Part shown: positions 1 to 7,211 of the stretch, one piece after another
Numbering within the stretch: position 1 is the first letter of the stretch
Layout: each line of letters starts with the position of its first letter
From: CAYPZL01 sp964415045
Lineage (GTDB): Bacteria; Planctomycetota; Phycisphaerae; Sedimentisphaerales; Anaerobacaceae
NCBI GenBank assembly: GCA_964415045.1
Contig: CAYPZL010000167.1
Coordinates: forward strand, 1 to 12,965
Length of the DNA: 12,965 nucleotides
Direction of reading: 5' to 3'
Translations under genes and position numbers: made by a program
The notes under the pieces: generated by a model
Seen by the model: only the letters and a program-made list of their open reading frames with translations
Told to the model about the DNA's origin: nothing
Database searches by the model: none

Positions 1-18
1 CAGAGCCTTTTCAATTCT

Positions 19-35
19 CACCGGCATAGCCGGTG
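19..35. repeat. Small perfect hairpin
   Basis: CACCGGC (19-25), loop ATA, then GCCGGTG (29-35) form a perfect 7-bp stem. It lies where the core of repeat copy 1 would be and has no counterpart in copy 2. CAGAG at 1-5 and CTCTG at 57-61 are also inverted, so 1-61 may form one larger structure. No T-tract follows, so it does not look like an intrinsic terminator. Function unknown. Confidence 0.5.
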
Positions 36-61
36 GATTACAGATTTATGTTTAACCTCTG

Positions 62-122
62 TCTTCAAGGAAATCACACCAACGATTTCCTTGAAGAATA
101 TAAGCCTAATCTCCATTTTGCA
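62..122 (-). repeat. Structured repeat, copy 1 (A-end)
   Basis: This is the A-end of the repeat family seen complete at 11857-12018, in inverse orientation. Its outer 22 bp (101-122) match the terminal inverted repeat, beginning TGCAAAATGGAGATTAGG on the minus strand. The neighbouring hairpin has a perfect 14-bp stem (62-75 with 84-97) around an 8-nt loop (76-83). Over 61 nt it differs from copy 2 at one base, which lies in the loop. Left of position 62 the match stops abruptly. The other end is not visible, so the copy is either truncated, has a different core, or continues beyond the window start. Confidence 0.85.
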
Positions 123-316
123 AAACTCTACTTAGGGTCCGAAAATGAAATTGGGAAAAATGCGTATTTTGGAGAACCAAAGGTCTCCCGCGGCTTTTTC
201 CGAAAAGTCGGCTATTTGGCGTGTCGATAAAGAATGCGGCACACAGCGGAGCGCATTTGGCATACCCGTACCGCTGCGCGACGCCGATAGCTCCTGTCGA
301 TGCGAGGAGTCGCTCC
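123..316. other. Leader region of the CBS gene
   Basis: No convincing gene is seen here. The ORFs crossing it either overlap the repeat or are shadows of the CBS gene. No near-consensus promoter stands out; the best match is TTGCAA (118-123, inside the repeat end) with GAAAAT (141-146) at 17-bp spacing, which is weak. CTCCT (291-295) can pair with AGGAG (305-309) across a 9-nt loop, which would hide the ribosome-binding site of the CBS gene. Confidence 0.4.
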
Positions 317-1234
317 ATGGAATTAGCCGCACAAGCAGCACGCGTCGATGATGTCACGACAGGTCGGGACGGAGACGCAGGGCCCGAGGCAAACGGGCGC
401 GAATTGACGGTTCGTGACGTTATGAGTGAGGACATCGTCACTGCGGCGGCCGACAGCACCGTCTTCTGGGCCGCCCGGACAATGTCCGAAAATCATGTAT
501 CCTGTCTCGTCATCCCCGGCGCCACCGGCGTCGCGGGAATCCTCACCGAAAAAGACGTGCTCAAAACCGTGGCCGAGCCCGGCGTGGATTTCCGCCGGCT
601 CAAGGTCGCCGACCGCATGTCCAGCCCAGTGGAAGTGACCCCTGCCACCGTCTCCGTTATCGAAGCCGGCAGAATCATGGAGGCCGGGAACATCAAGCGC
701 CTGCCGGTCGTGGAAGACGGAGAACTGCTGGGTCTGGTCACCCAAACGGACATCACGCGGGCCCTGGTCTCGCTCAGCCCGTTGCGCAGCATCTCCGACA
801 TCATGACCCGCAACGTTGCCACGGTGCCGGCCAAAGCGACGGTTGCGGAGGCGGCCCAGCGGATGAGCGACAAGGGCATTTCGTGTGTCGTGGCGATGCA
901 CCGCCGCGAGGTCTCCGGCATTCTGACGGAAAAGGACCTGCTCAAACGCGTGGTCGCCCTGCACAAGGATCCGACGCACACCCGCGTGGCCGATGTGATG
1001 TCCTTTCCGATCATGAGCGTCCCGCCGACCGACTCGGTCATTACCGCCACGCGGAAGATGGACCAGATGCGTCTTCATCGCCTGGTCGTGGCGGAGGACA
1101 ACAAAGTTTGCGGAATCGTCACCCAGACGGACCTCATGCGGGTGATCCGCAAGGAACTGGATCGGCTGGAATCGCAGCGTCGCAGGCTGATCGCCCTGCT
1201 GCAACGTGCCGGGCAAGACCCGGGCGCACCGTGA
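317..1234 (+). CDS. Four-CBS-domain regulatory protein
   Basis: This 305-residue soluble protein consists almost entirely of four CBS domains (about residues 31-86, 97-152, 158-214 and 223-278). CBS pairs (Bateman modules) usually bind adenine nucleotides or S-adenosylmethionine and act as energy or metabolite sensors; the ligand here cannot be read from the sequence. Domains 1 and 3 both end in GILTEKD(V/L)LK, while 2 and 4 end in G(L/I)VTQTD, so the protein looks like a duplicated pair in ABAB order. A charged, probably coiled-coil tail (278-297) follows. There is no enzyme, channel or DNA-binding domain, so it probably acts on a partner. The ATG at 317 is preferred because GAGGAG (304-309) sits 7 nt before it; the frame stays open to 221 but no ribosome-binding site supports that start. 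It appears to be a single-gene unit. Confidence 0.88.
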   Translation: MELAAQAARVDDVTTGRDGDAGPEANGRELTVRDVMSEDIVTAAADSTVFWAARTMSENHVSCLVIPGATGVAGILTEKDVLKTVAEPGVDFRRLKVADRMSSPVEVTPATVSVIEAGRIMEAGNIKRLPVVEDGELLGLVTQTDITRALVSLSPLRSISDIMTRNVATVPAKATVAEAAQRMSDKGISCVVAMHRREVSGILTEKDLLKRVVALHKDPTHTRVADVMSFPIMSVPPTDSVITATRKMDQMRLHRLVVAEDNKVCGIVTQTDLMRVIRKELDRLESQRRRLIALLQRAGQDPGAP

Positions 1235-1392
1235 AGGCGAGGCTGCACAGGCGGATATCGGTGCCCGCTGCTCCAGGTAAGCCCACCTCAGCACAAATCC
1301 GGGCGCATTCGTACGACTCTTCCCGTCGGAGCAGACCTTATCGGGCCGAACCCAGCCCCCCTCTGCGCCAAGGGACACGCGACGAGGAAAGG

Positions 1393-1421
1393 TTGACGTC
1401 GCGGCGCTTTGATGGTAGCCT
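1393..1421 (+). promoter_or_regulatory. Candidate sigma-70-type promoter
   Basis: TTGACG (1393-1398), a 17-bp spacer and TAGCCT (1416-1421) lie just before the membrane-protein gene. The -35 is strong and the -10 weak. Transcription would begin near 1428, very close to the ribosome-binding site AAGGAG (1433-1438). Confidence 0.35.
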
Positions 1422-1446
1422 GTCGCCGTCTGAAGGAGATGCACGT

Positions 1447-2346
1447 ATGGAACTGTCATGGATTAACAAGGCCCGTATCGCCCTGGTGGCGGGCTTTGGC
1501 CTCGTTGTGATCGGGATTCTCGCTTGGCCTCTGGCGGCCCCGGAAGACCCCCTCGCGCCGGTTCGAGCCTCGACTGTGGGGTTGGGAGGGACCGTGGTTC
1601 TGCTGGCACTGGCCTTTTCGACGGGTTTCGCGGGGTACTTCATCGCCTGGCCGCACGGCCGGGAGATCGGCATTCTCGGCGTTCCGTTCGCGCTGGCGGT
1701 CTGGGCCGGCCGATCCGGTCCGATGCGCACCTTGACGCAGGCCCTCGACGAACCGGTCGAACGCGAGGCCCTGCTGGCCTCGCTGAGCGTTGAACCATTC
1801 TACTGGCTACTGATCGTCGCGGCCGGATTTGCCGGGGTCTTGGCCGCCCAGTATCTGCGGCCCGGCTCCCAACCACCATTAACTACGGCTCAGATAAAGA
1901 GTTATCTCAAGCCGGCCTTCTGCGGAAATATCGCTATCGCCCTGCTTGTGGCCACCTTGCTCGCCCATTTTTCCCTCGGCGTCTTCGCACGCGACCTCAG
2001 TACTTCCGATAACCACGTCGCCTCGCAGCCAGCGGTCGGCCAGATCATCTTTGCCGTGATTGCCGCTTTTGCCGTGGCGGCCTTCGCCGTAAAGAAGTTC
2101 CTGGACCTGAGCTATCTGTGGCCGACCCTCGCCTCCATTCTCATAATTCCTTTTGCCAAAACGATTTACTACAGGACGGAGACCATTCAGGAGTTCGCTG
2201 AGACCCTGCCGGCGACGTCTTTTCCGCGTCCTATCTTCGCCATCTTGCCCCTGCAATTGGTCGCGCTGGGGGCTCTCGGTTCCGTCCTGGGCTACTGGAT
2301 AGCCATCCGGTATGACTACTGGCGAAAGCACGAGAGTGCCGGATAA
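1447..2346 (+). CDS. Unrecognised multi-pass membrane protein
   Basis: A 299-residue hydrophobic protein that I do not recognise. About eight membrane segments can be seen, near residues 8-30, 44-68, 74-90, 117-136, 158-182, 197-216, 222-240 and 262-286. Short polar loops separate them and a charged tail (RYDYWRKHESAG) ends the protein. The longest loop is around residues 91-116. No transporter signature, cysteine pair or histidine cluster stands out. The frame is open far upstream (to 883, across the CBS gene), but AAGGAG (1433-1438) lies 8 nt before the ATG at 1447 and a hydrophobic helix starts at once, so this start is well supported. Its own candidate promoter (1393-1421) separates it from the CBS gene. 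It could be an integral membrane component of a planctomycete-specific system; function unknown. Confidence 0.8.
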   Translation: MELSWINKARIALVAGFGLVVIGILAWPLAAPEDPLAPVRASTVGLGGTVVLLALAFSTGFAGYFIAWPHGREIGILGVPFALAVWAGRSGPMRTLTQALDEPVEREALLASLSVEPFYWLLIVAAGFAGVLAAQYLRPGSQPPLTTAQIKSYLKPAFCGNIAIALLVATLLAHFSLGVFARDLSTSDNHVASQPAVGQIIFAVIAAFAVAAFAVKKFLDLSYLWPTLASILIIPFAKTIYYRTETIQEFAETLPATSFPRPIFAILPLQLVALGALGSVLGYWIAIRYDYWRKHESAG

Positions 2347-2470
2347 AACCAGGGCGACACGGATTTACCGCCTCCCCAACTGAACCGTAAACGCCCCTAA
2401 CCAAAGAACTTACACTCGAATCACGCCTTAATTTCCCTGCCCGGGTCGCAGAAATGCAGATTTGGCTGGT

Positions 2471-2499
2471 TTGGCCCCTTGAATTAGCCGACATATAGA
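2471..2499 (+). promoter_or_regulatory. Candidate csrA promoter
   Basis: TTGGCC (2471-2476), a 17-bp spacer and TATAGA (2494-2499) would start a csrA transcript near 2506, giving a leader of about 130 nt. The -10 is overlapped by a small inverted repeat, GACAT (2490-2494) with ATGTC (2499-2503), which could be an operator. The -35 match is moderate. Confidence 0.35.
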
Positions 2500-2554
2500 T
2501 GTCCTGCGACCTTGTCAGGGGTGTCAGCCCCGGCATCGCGGCGAACTTTGAAAT

Positions 2555-2630
2555 AGGAACAAGTTGGCAAAACGAACAGATAAGACCCTATTTACGTAGG
2601 AAACCCTACAAAACCAGCCGACAAAAGGAG
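2555..2630 (+). promoter_or_regulatory. csrA: csrA leader with GGA motifs
   Basis: Three AGGA sequences precede csrA: at 2555-2558, at 2598-2601 in a hairpin (stem GTAGG 2596-2600 with CCTAC 2605-2609, loop AAAC), and in the ribosome-binding site AAAAGGAG (2623-2630). CsrA binds GGA motifs, often in hairpins, and commonly represses its own mRNA by covering the ribosome-binding site. The arrangement fits such autoregulation; this is inference. Confidence 0.4.
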
Positions 2631-2636
2631 TTAGCG

Positions 2637-2909
2637 ATGTTGGTTCTGAGCAGACAGAGAGATGAATCGATTATGATCGGCGACGACGTGGAAATCACCA
2701 TCGTCGATGTCCGAGGCGACAAGGTTCGCCTGGGGATCACCGCGCCAAAGAGGATCCCCGTCCACCGAAGGGAGATCTACGACGCCATCCAGCGGGAGAA
2801 GGCCGAAGCCCAGGCCGCAGCCCATCCTTCGCAGGCCAAGACGGCTCAGCCAGCCCCGGGCGAAGAGAAGGCGGAGGACGTTGACAAGACAGATCAGAAA
2901 CACGCGTAG
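2637..2909 (+). CDS. csrA: Carbon storage regulator CsrA
   Basis: CsrA is a small dimeric RNA-binding protein that represses or activates mRNAs by binding GGA motifs around ribosome-binding sites. The first 55 or so residues match the family closely: MLVLSRQRDESIMIGDDVEI, then VRLGITAPK and VHRREIY, keeping the RNA-contacting residues Leu4 and Arg44. At 90 residues it is longer than the usual 60 or so; the extra tail (about 56-90) is Ala/Pro/Glu/Lys-rich, probably disordered, and ends DVDKTDQKHA. The frame opens at 2499, but AAAAGGAG (2623-2630) lies 6 nt before the ATG at 2637 and the protein begins exactly where CsrA should. No fliW or flagellar gene is nearby, unlike many csrA genes, so it is more likely a free-standing global regulator here. 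Confidence 0.95.
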   Translation: MLVLSRQRDESIMIGDDVEITIVDVRGDKVRLGITAPKRIPVHRREIYDAIQREKAEAQAAAHPSQAKTAQPAPGEEKAEDVDKTDQKHA

Positions 2910-2953
2910 CCACACATCATCCCCTCTCCGTTTCCCCCCAGCAATCCAAAGAT

Positions 2954-2972
2954 CCTCCTGAGCATCAGGGGG
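2954..2972 (+). terminator. Candidate csrA terminator
   Basis: CCTCCTGA (2954-2961), loop GCA and TCAGGGGG (2965-2972) form an 8-bp stem with one G-U pair, followed by TTCTTCC. It lies 45 nt after the csrA stop. The T-run is short, so termination may be weak. It faces the converging ETF operon. Confidence 0.45.
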
Positions 2973-3143
2973 TTCTTCCGCGCCCACACAGAACATCCGA
3001 ATTTCCATCAGCACGTTTCGCAACGCCCGCTTATGCTTGCCGGCTTCTACCATCTTTGCGGCAGGCGACCCCTCTAAATCGCACGACCCAGTGCCCGGCA
3101 CTAATTCGCATACACCAGCCGCTCCGGCCTGAAATATGATAAA

Positions 3144-3168
3144 GGCGAGGCCTTTTCACGGCCCCGCC
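3144..3168 (-). terminator. ETF operon terminator
   Basis: Read on the minus strand, GGCGGGGCC, a 7-nt loop and GGCCTCGCC pair over 9 bp (one G-U), then TTTATC follows. It begins 11 nt after the stop codon of the ETF-quinone oxidoreductase gene, the expected place for an intrinsic terminator. Confidence 0.75.
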
Positions 3169-3178
3169 GGATCGTTTC

Positions 3179-4849
3179 TTACATGCGTTTGTATCGGGGT
3201 CCTCCGCCGCCTTCGGGGACGGTCCAGCGGATGTTGTCGAACGGGCACTTGCGCTGGCAGGTCTTGCAGTGCAGGCAGTTGGACGGGTTGGCCGGCTTGA
3301 CCTCGTCGTGAATCGTTTCGTACACGCCGGCGGGACAGAAGGTGATGCAGGGACTGTTGAAGACCGGCGTACACTTGGTCTCGCAGATCTCCGGGTCCAC
3401 GATCGTCAGGTGCGACGGCTCCTCCTCGCGGTGCTCAGTGGCGGCGACCGCGGTGAAGGTGTCCTTGTCGAACTCCTGTTTCGGTTTGAGCCGGTAGGAG
3501 GCCGGCCGCATCATTTTATAGTCCGGCTCGACGTTGAACTTCGGCAGCCACCCGCCCAGCACTGACAGCGGCATGCCCTGGAGCGGGCCGAACTTGGCGA
3601 TGGTCTGACGCGCGTTCCGCGCCGCCTTCATTTCCTTGGTCACGTTGCAGCCTTCGATCCGCTCGGTGTACTTGACCGCCGCCTGCGAAGGATCGCTGGC
3701 GGAATTGACGATGGCCTTGGCCGCCTGGATGCCGGAATCGATGGCGTTGTGCAGGCCCTTGATCTTGAGCATGTTCACGAACCCGGCGCTGTCACCGAGG
3801 ATCATGACGTTGCCCTTGCCGATGCTCCGGGTCTGCGGGTCGCGCGGGATGGCGTAGTAGCCGCCCTCGGGAATCATCTTGGCGCCGGCCTCGACGACCG
3901 TGCCGCCTTCGATGTACTTCTTGATGCGAGCGTGCTCTTTGAAGCGCACCAGGGCGTCCTGGGCGTTGAAGTTGTGGTACTTCCAGTCCAGTCCCACGAT
4001 CATACCGACGGCGAGGTGATCCTGCGCGCCGGCGTAGACGATGCCGCCGCCGAACATGCCCGGGCCCAGAACGGGCGTCCAGATGGGATAGCCCATGGCG
4101 TGGACGACGCGGCCCGGCGTAAACTCGTTGTACTGCTCGGGGCTGACCTTGATCAGCTCTTTGACGCCGAGCGAGTACATCGGGTGGCCTTGCCTCTCAA
4201 GGCCGGCTTTCTCTATAAACCGTTCGGTGACCAGGCCGTCACAACCCTCGGCCAGAACGATGAAATCGGCTTCGATCACCTCGCCCTCGACGTAGTTGGG
4301 CTGCTTGTTGCCCTCCTTGTCGAGGCCCTGGTCCACGAGCTTGATGCCCGTGGCTTTGTGGGTGGCTGGATCGATAACGATGTCCTCGGCGCCGAAGCCC
4401 GTGAGCACCTCCACGCCCCGGTCCCGAGCGATCTTGCCCATCCACTTGGTCAGCTTGCTGATCGAGACGGAATAATCGCCGTGATGGATCATCTGGCCCC
4501 AGCCAATACCGAAGGCGCGGGCCATTTTCAGAAGGGAGAAGATATTGAACCCCATGCTCTTGCCGAGCAGGAAGAGGATATCGTCCTTGTCGATCACGTT
4601 GGCCAGTACTTCTTTGGCCTCGTCGCTTTCCTGCCATCCGGGCTGGGCGGCGTCGAGCAGGGTGTGCAGCGGCTCCTTTTCGAGCACGGCCCCGGAGAGA
4701 TTATGGTTGCCCAGATCGAGGCCTTTCTCAATGACGCAGACGTCGATATCGGGCTGGAGAATTTTCAACTGGATCGCCGCGGCCAGGCCGGCCGGACCGG
4801 CCCCCACGACCAGAACCGATGTTTTAGTGTATTCGTCGTTGTTCGACAC
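3179..4849 (-). CDS. ETF-quinone oxidoreductase with ferredoxin-like tail
   Basis: Moves electrons from electron-transfer flavoprotein to membrane quinone. The 556-residue protein has the FAD-binding GAGPAG at 16-21, the family stretch LSGAVLE, and GDSAGFVNMLKIKGLHNAIDSG late in the FAD domain. It ends in the iron-sulfur domain with FCPAGVYE, CLHCKTC and VPEGGGGP, all typical of ETF-QO (FixC joined to FixX). Eight cysteines can be counted in the tail (489, 493, 501, 505, 525, 528, 531, 535), spaced Cx3Cx7Cx3CP and Cx2Cx2Cx3CP. Mitochondrial-type ETF-QO has four ligands for one [4Fe-4S], so two clusters are possible here. The GTG at 4849 is preferred because GAGG (4858-4861) lies 8 nt upstream; a GTG at 4894 would add 15 residues but has a poor ribosome-binding site. 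It follows the EtfB-EtfA fusion by 100 nt on the same strand, so the two are probably co-transcribed. Confidence 0.93.
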   Translation of the reverse strand: MSNNDEYTKTSVLVVGAGPAGLAAAIQLKILQPDIDVCVIEKGLDLGNHNLSGAVLEKEPLHTLLDAAQPGWQESDEAKEVLANVIDKDDILFLLGKSMGFNIFSLLKMARAFGIGWGQMIHHGDYSVSISKLTKWMGKIARDRGVEVLTGFGAEDIVIDPATHKATGIKLVDQGLDKEGNKQPNYVEGEVIEADFIVLAEGCDGLVTERFIEKAGLERQGHPMYSLGVKELIKVSPEQYNEFTPGRVVHAMGYPIWTPVLGPGMFGGGIVYAGAQDHLAVGMIVGLDWKYHNFNAQDALVRFKEHARIKKYIEGGTVVEAGAKMIPEGGYYAIPRDPQTRSIGKGNVMILGDSAGFVNMLKIKGLHNAIDSGIQAAKAIVNSASDPSQAAVKYTERIEGCNVTKEMKAARNARQTIAKFGPLQGMPLSVLGGWLPKFNVEPDYKMMRPASYRLKPKQEFDKDTFTAVAATEHREEEPSHLTIVDPEICETKCTPVFNSPCITFCPAGVYETIHDEVKPANPSNCLHCKTCQRKCPFDNIRWTVPEGGGGPRYKRM

Positions 4850-4949
4850 TTTCTCTACCTCAACAGAAACCTGGACCAGAGAATCGAAAAACACGCCTTA
4901 CCCCGGAGCCACGAGGCCGCTGCGCGGTCGAGTGACTCGCCCGGGGGCG

Positions 4950-7046
4950 TTACACCGTCTCCAGCGCCTCGATCAGATTCGGGACGACGTCTTCGGCGGT
5001 TCCAACAATATAGTAATCGCACTGCTTGAAAATCGGTGCGTTGGGATCGCTGTTGATCGCGACGATCGTTTCGGTGTTCGCCACGCCGATCATGTGCTGG
5101 ATGGCGCCGGAAATGCCGATGGCGACATACAGCTTCGGGCCGACGGACGTGCCGGTCTGCCCCACCTGGTGGATGCGCTCGATGAAGCCCTGCTCGACCG
5201 CCGCACGCGAGGCTCCCACCTCCACCTGCGTATCGAGCTTGCCGCTCAGCGCGCCGGAAAGCGTGCTGAGCAGCGTGTCGAAGCTGTCGCGGCTCTGCAT
5301 GCCCTTGCCGCCGGCGACGATGGCCTCGGCATCGAGGTTGACCTCGCCGCGGCCCATCTCGGTCTTGATGATCTCGAGACTGACATCGTCTTCGGTCAGC
5401 TCGACCTTGTGCTTGACGACCTTGCCCTTGCGGGCCGGATCGGCGGGGATCCGTTTCATCACGCCGGGTCGGGCGGTGGCCATCTGCGATTTGGAGTTCT
5501 TCGTGCGAATGGTGGCCATCACGTTGCCGCCCAGGGCCGGACGCGTCTGTAGCAGCAGCCCGATGTCGCCCTTGCGCGAGCTGTCGCGAATGTCGAGACC
5601 GGTGCAGTCGGCGGTCAGCCCGCAACCGGTCTTGTAGGAGACCATCGGGGCCAGCATGCGCCCCTGCGGCGTCGCGGCGTACAGCACGATCTGCGGTACG
5701 TATTTGTCGATGGCGTCGGCGATCACCTTGCGGTAGCTCGTGGGATCGAACTCGGCCAACAGCTTGTGCTCGATGGCGTAGACGTTGTCGGCCCCGGCGG
5801 CGATGAGCTCCTCGGCCATGTGCGCCACGTCGGCGCCGGCAATGCAAACGCCGACCTTGGTCTCCAACGAATCGGCCAGCTCGCGGGCCTTGCCCGTCAG
5901 CTCGAAGGTGGCCGGATGAACGACCCCCTCGCTGTGCTCGGCGACGACCCAGACCTCGCCCTGAAACGCCGGGTCTTTCAACGTGAAGCCGTTGAGCATG
6001 TCTTCCAGGGCCTTCTTGTGAAAACTGCCGCCGGCCGCGGCCAGGATCTTCTCCCGGGCCGCATCGTCGATCTTCGCCACGTCGTCGATCTTCAGGTCCT
6101 TGAGGATCTTCACGAGGAGATCGTAGTCGTCCTGCTCCTTCTTGGTCGCCTCGAAAGGCCTTTTGAGCAGGTTCTCGCGGCGGGCGGGCAATGCGTACTT
6201 GCCGTCCTCAGCCGCGCCGGACGCAGCCGCGTCGCCGTTGCCGCTCTTGAAACCCTCGACGATGATCTTCGCCAGATCCTTGACGTCGGCAACTTCCTGG
6301 CACTTGCGGGTGCTCTTGCCCGGCGGAAAGACGCGAATCACCGCGGTCTTGGAGCCCTTGGCCCCGATGTGCGTGGCCTTGATGTCGTCGGCGCCCCACC
6401 GGATCACCTCGGTCTTGTCGGCCCAGCGGGTCCGCGCGAACGTGGCAAACAGCGGATATTCGTATTTGGCCACGGTAATCACCGCCGGCACCTTCTTGGT
6501 CGCCACCGTCTGGCTGCCGCCGCTGATGATCCGCGTGAACTCGAAGCGTTTTTTCTTGTATTCGGCGCCGGTGACGTACGCGATGCAGGGCAGGTTCAAC
6601 TCCTCGGCGATCTGGCCCGGCACCTGGGCGGTGTCGCCGTCCACCGACTGCATGCCCGAGACGACGTAGTAGTCGTCTCCGCACTTGAGCACGTCCTTGA
6701 CGATCTTGCGAATCGCGTACGCCAGCGGGTTGGCGGTGGCCCAGGTATCGGCCCCGCCCAACGCCCGGTCCGTCAGCAGCACAACCTGATCGGCCGCCCG
6801 GGCCAGGCTGTACCGCAACACCTCCTCGGCCATCGGCGGGCCCATCGTCAGCGCCACGACGCGGGCCTTCTTGTCGTTGCTGATCTGCTTCATCAGATTC
6901 GCAAACGCCAACGCCTGGGCGTCCAGCTCGTTGATCACGCTGGCCAGGCGCGCCCGAACCAGGGTGCCCGTTTCCGGATCGAACGCGTTGTCCGTGATTT
7001 GCGAGACGTCAGGAACTTGCTTGACCAAAACGATGTAGTCACTCAT
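4950..7046 (-). CDS. etfBA: Electron transfer flavoprotein, EtfB-EtfA fusion
   Basis: One 698-residue polypeptide carries both ETF subunits, which are normally separate. Residues 1 to about 268 are EtfB (starts MSDYIVLVKQVPD; nucleotide-site motif SVDGDTAQV at 134-142). About 363-698 is EtfA (VWVVAEHSEG at 365-374; FAD-binding VGQTGTSVGPKLYVAIGISG at 628-647; IVAINSDPNAPIF at 661-673). Between them lies a linker of about 95 residues, first Gly/Ala-rich and then charged and probably helical (about 300-355). ETF takes electrons from flavoprotein dehydrogenases and passes them to ETF-quinone oxidoreductase, encoded next. The DGDTAQV form of the EtfB motif resembles electron-bifurcating ETFs, which hold FAD rather than AMP there. 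The ATG at 7046 follows AGGGA by about 10 nt. There is no stop or frameshift at the junction, so the fusion is read directly. An alternative is a conventional, non-bifurcating ETF. Confidence 0.95.
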   Translation of the reverse strand: MSDYIVLVKQVPDVSQITDNAFDPETGTLVRARLASVINELDAQALAFANLMKQISNDKKARVVALTMGPPMAEEVLRYSLARAADQVVLLTDRALGGADTWATANPLAYAIRKIVKDVLKCGDDYYVVSGMQSVDGDTAQVPGQIAEELNLPCIAYVTGAEYKKKRFEFTRIISGGSQTVATKKVPAVITVAKYEYPLFATFARTRWADKTEVIRWGADDIKATHIGAKGSKTAVIRVFPPGKSTRKCQEVADVKDLAKIIVEGFKSGNGDAAASGAAEDGKYALPARRENLLKRPFEATKKEQDDYDLLVKILKDLKIDDVAKIDDAAREKILAAAGGSFHKKALEDMLNGFTLKDPAFQGEVWVVAEHSEGVVHPATFELTGKARELADSLETKVGVCIAGADVAHMAEELIAAGADNVYAIEHKLLAEFDPTSYRKVIADAIDKYVPQIVLYAATPQGRMLAPMVSYKTGCGLTADCTGLDIRDSSRKGDIGLLLQTRPALGGNVMATIRTKNSKSQMATARPGVMKRIPADPARKGKVVKHKVELTEDDVSLEIIKTEMGRGEVNLDAEAIVAGGKGMQSRDSFDTLLSTLSGALSGKLDTQVEVGASRAAVEQGFIERIHQVGQTGTSVGPKLYVAIGISGAIQHMIGVANTETIVAINSDPNAPIFKQCDYYIVGTAEDVVPNLIEALETV

Positions 7047-7070
7047 AAAACAACTTCCCTAAAGAACAAA

Positions 7071-7093
7071 AAGACCCCCAGCGTCGGGGTTTT
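7071..7093 (-). promoter_or_regulatory. Terminator-like hairpin in ETF leader
   Basis: On the minus strand ACCCC (7090-7086), a 7-nt loop and GGGGT (7078-7074), extended by A-T pairs past one mismatch, are followed by CTTTTTGTTC. It stands about 25 nt before the etfBA start codon and downstream of the operon promoter, so it could act as an attenuator. A GC-rich stretch at 7121-7132 (GGCGGGGCGGCG, minus strand) could pair with CCCCG of the stem as an alternative. The stem is short; this is a candidate only. Confidence 0.4.
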
Positions 7094-7211
7094 CCGAGCA
7101 AACACGGGACACACGACCTCCGCCGCCCCGCCTGTCTATCTTTTGTTGTTGCGATAACTGAGCGCCCAAGGTTATTCGATCACGATTCGAGCTGCTGATA
7201 GTAAATGTCGC

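Noticed and set aside
33..230. 65-codon plus-strand ORF at the window start
   Set aside because: It runs through the repeat hairpin and terminal repeat; the similar peptide in a minus-strand frame near 11900 comes from copy 2 of the same repeat, so the similarity is DNA-level.
323..1459. 378-codon minus-strand ORF opposite the CBS gene
   Set aside because: His/Arg/Gly-rich shadow of the four CBS domains, with no recognisable domain.
4850..4894. Upstream GTG start for the ETF-quinone oxidoreductase
   Set aside because: It would add 15 residues before the conserved N-terminus and lacks a well-spaced ribosome-binding site, whereas GTG 4849 has GAGG 8 nt upstream. Not fully excluded.
3749..5029. 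426-codon plus-strand ORF opposite the ETF-quinone oxidoreductase
   Set aside because: Antisense shadow of a clearly conserved gene, with composition unlike a real protein; it also runs across the etfBA boundary.
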